A stretch of DNA of 6,938 nucleotides from assembly GCA_030430995.1 (NCBI GenBank), contig JAUIKA010000055.1, positions 1-6,938 on the forward strand. The letters run 5' to 3'. The notes below the pieces were generated by a model that worked only from the letters and a program-made list of their open reading frames with translations, did not search any database and had not been told where the DNA came from. A program made the position numbers and the translations under genes. This DNA comes from Alphaproteobacteria bacterium (GTDB taxonomy: Bacteria > Pseudomonadota > Alphaproteobacteria > Rickettsiales > Rickettsiaceae). This document shows, piece by piece, positions 5,746 to 6,938 of this stretch; the stretch's first letter is position 1; every line of letters begins with the position of its first letter.

Positions 5746-6938
5746 AAAACATGATGTAGCAAGAGTAATAGATGAATTCAATATATATAATGTAGCAATA
5801 CATTCAGATGATATATCAGAGAATTCAGTGTTTTTTGCTATCAAGGGAAGAAGTTTTGATGGTAATGATTTTATAGATGAGGCTTTTAACAATGGGGCAA
5901 AAATAGTTTTTACGGATAATCCGAATAAAGTAGGAAGTAGTATAATATATTCTGATGATATAAGGAGTTGTATTGCTGAATTTTGTTCTCATTTATACCA
6001 TAGGAGGCCAAAATTCCTTGCTGCAGTTACAGGTACTGATGGCAAAAGTTCAGTGGTGTATTATTTTAATGAAATATGCAATAAGCTTGGTATAAGCTCA
6101 GCTGCTATAGGGACTATAGGAGTTTTATCTAGCATTAGCAATGGGGCGTTTCCTCATATGGGCCTTACAACACCTGATATTGTGACTTTGAGTAAAACAC
6201 TAAACTATCTTGCATTTAAGGGGGTGGAATATTGTATAATAGAGGCCTCAAGCATAGCTTTAGACCAGAATAGATTAGGAGAAATTAAATTTGATGTAGC
6301 ATGCTTTACTTCCTTTTCAGATGACCATATAGACTACCATGGCAATCGGCATAATTATTTACAGAGCAAGCTTAAACTATTCTCAGAGCATTTAAAACCT
6401 GATGCCAGTTCGGTAATAGCTAGCAGTGCTATAGCAGGCGAAATAAATAGTAAGGATAAAATAATAATAGATTTTGCTGATGGTGTGGATGTTTCCATCA
6501 ATCTGGATATGTATCCTAATATATCTTTTATATATAAAGGTGAAGAATATTCTTTTAATACCAGTATATTATGTGATCTACAAATAAAGAATCTTATTAT
6601 GGCAGCTGTAATGCTAGAAAGTTCTGGCCTTATCATGTCAGATATAGTTGCTAGTTTTGGTAGCATAGATACTCCCCCTGGTAGAGTAGAAGGTATATAT
6701 AATTCTCAGGGGTATAATATTATTGTTGATTATTGTCATAATGGCACTTCTTTGGAGTATATATTGAAGCTTTTAAGGCGCAAATTCAAAGGTAAGAGGA
6801 TTATTCTGTTGTTTGGCTGCGGGGGTGATAGGCCTATTATGAGGAGGGAGTCTATGGCTATAGCAGCAGAAAAATATGCAGATGTTATTATAGTTACTGA
6901 TGATAACCCAAGAAATGAGTCCCCGGATAAAATCAGAA
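5732..6938 (+). CDS. murE: MurE, UDP-MurNAc-tripeptide synthetase (meso-DAP adding), truncated by window edge
   Basis: MurE is the cytoplasmic ATP-dependent ligase that adds the third residue to UDP-MurNAc-L-Ala-D-Glu. The 402 residues seen are open at the right edge; the family usually has about 480-500. The N-terminal UDP-binding domain includes NSVFFAIKGRSFDGNDFI (31-48). The ATP loop is TGTDGKSS (100-107). TTPD (146-149), EASSIALDQNR (171-181) and DDHIDYHG (197-204) follow, with the expected carbamylated-Lys position in LQSKLKLF (210-217). The C-terminal domain begins near PPGRVEG (315-321) and shows VDYCHNGTSLE (332-342), GCGGDR (362-367) and DNPR (391-394). DNPR is the signature of meso-diaminopimelate-specific MurE. 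Several otherwise near-invariant residues differ (see findings). The ATG overlaps ftsI by 14 nt, with a weak AAAAAGAAG just upstream, implying coupled translation. Confidence 0.95.
   Translation, partial: MKVYKKHDVARVIDEFNIYNVAIHSDDISENSVFFAIKGRSFDGNDFIDEAFNNGAKIVFTDNPNKVGSSIIYSDDIRSCIAEFCSHLYHRRPKFLAAVTGTDGKSSVVYYFNEICNKLGISSAAIGTIGVLSSISNGAFPHMGLTTPDIVTLSKTLNYLAFKGVEYCIIEASSIALDQNRLGEIKFDVACFTSFSDDHIDYHGNRHNYLQSKLKLFSEHLKPDASSVIASSAIAGEINSKDKIIIDFADGVDVSINLDMYPNISFIYKGEEYSFNTSILCDLQIKNLIMAAVMLESSGLIMSDIVASFGSIDTPPGRVEGIYNSQGYNIIVDYCHNGTSLEYILKLLRRKFKGKRIILLFGCGGDRPIMRRESMAIAAEKYADVIIVTDDNPRNESPDKIR

Noticed and set aside
6355..6666. Open frame on the minus strand opposite murE
   Set aside because: The plus-strand frame is MurE with many family motifs; the antisense frame resembles no protein I recognise.
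1..6938. A novel multi-gene system, mobile element, CRISPR array or RNA gene
   Set aside because: All reading frames are accounted for by conserved housekeeping genes, and the single non-coding gap is 117 bp. No transposase, terminal repeats, spacer array or tRNA-like fold was seen.

Overview
The window is a densely packed piece of an AT-rich bacterial chromosome (about one third G+C by eye). All the genes are housekeeping genes. Several features point to an alphaproteobacterium, most likely a Rickettsiales or similar host-associated lineage. These are the MraZ N-terminus (MSLFLSKYINNVDKKNRVSV), the order mraZ-rsmH-ftsL-ftsI-murE, and very heavy use of ATA (Ile) and AGA/AGG (Arg) codons. The lineage is an inference from protein resemblance and composition; no 16S rRNA or other marker is present.

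Left half, minus strand (positions 1-2384, read right to left): tolB, then ruvA, then the 5' part of ruvB, which runs off the left edge. The genes are 1 nt apart (tolB/ruvA) or overlap by 4 nt (ruvA/ruvB), so they look like one transcript. TolB is the periplasmic beta-propeller of the Tol-Pal envelope-constriction system. RuvA and RuvB form the Holliday-junction branch-migration motor.

Centre (2385-2501): the only non-coding stretch, a 117-bp divergent regulatory region. It holds a near-consensus sigma-70 promoter firing rightwards, a weaker leftward promoter candidate for tolB, and three TGG(A/G)N motifs at exact 10-bp steps directly in front of the mraZ ATG. The repeats look like a MraZ operator.

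Right half, plus strand (2502-6938): the start of a division and cell wall (dcw) cluster, mraZ, rsmH (mraW), ftsL, ftsI (PBP3) and murE, the last running off the right edge. Gaps are 2-3 nt, and ftsI and murE overlap by 14 nt. MraZ probably autoregulates the cluster. RsmH methylates 16S rRNA. FtsL and FtsI belong to the divisome's septal peptidoglycan machine, and MurE adds meso-diaminopimelate to the peptidoglycan precursor. The organism therefore appears to retain septal peptidoglycan synthesis.

No mobile element, CRISPR array, RNA gene or novel multi-gene system is visible. The points most worth a second look are the MraZ-type operator that occupies the place of the mraZ ribosome-binding site, the back-to-back arrangement of tolB-ruvAB and dcw, and several eroded family motifs in MurE and FtsI.
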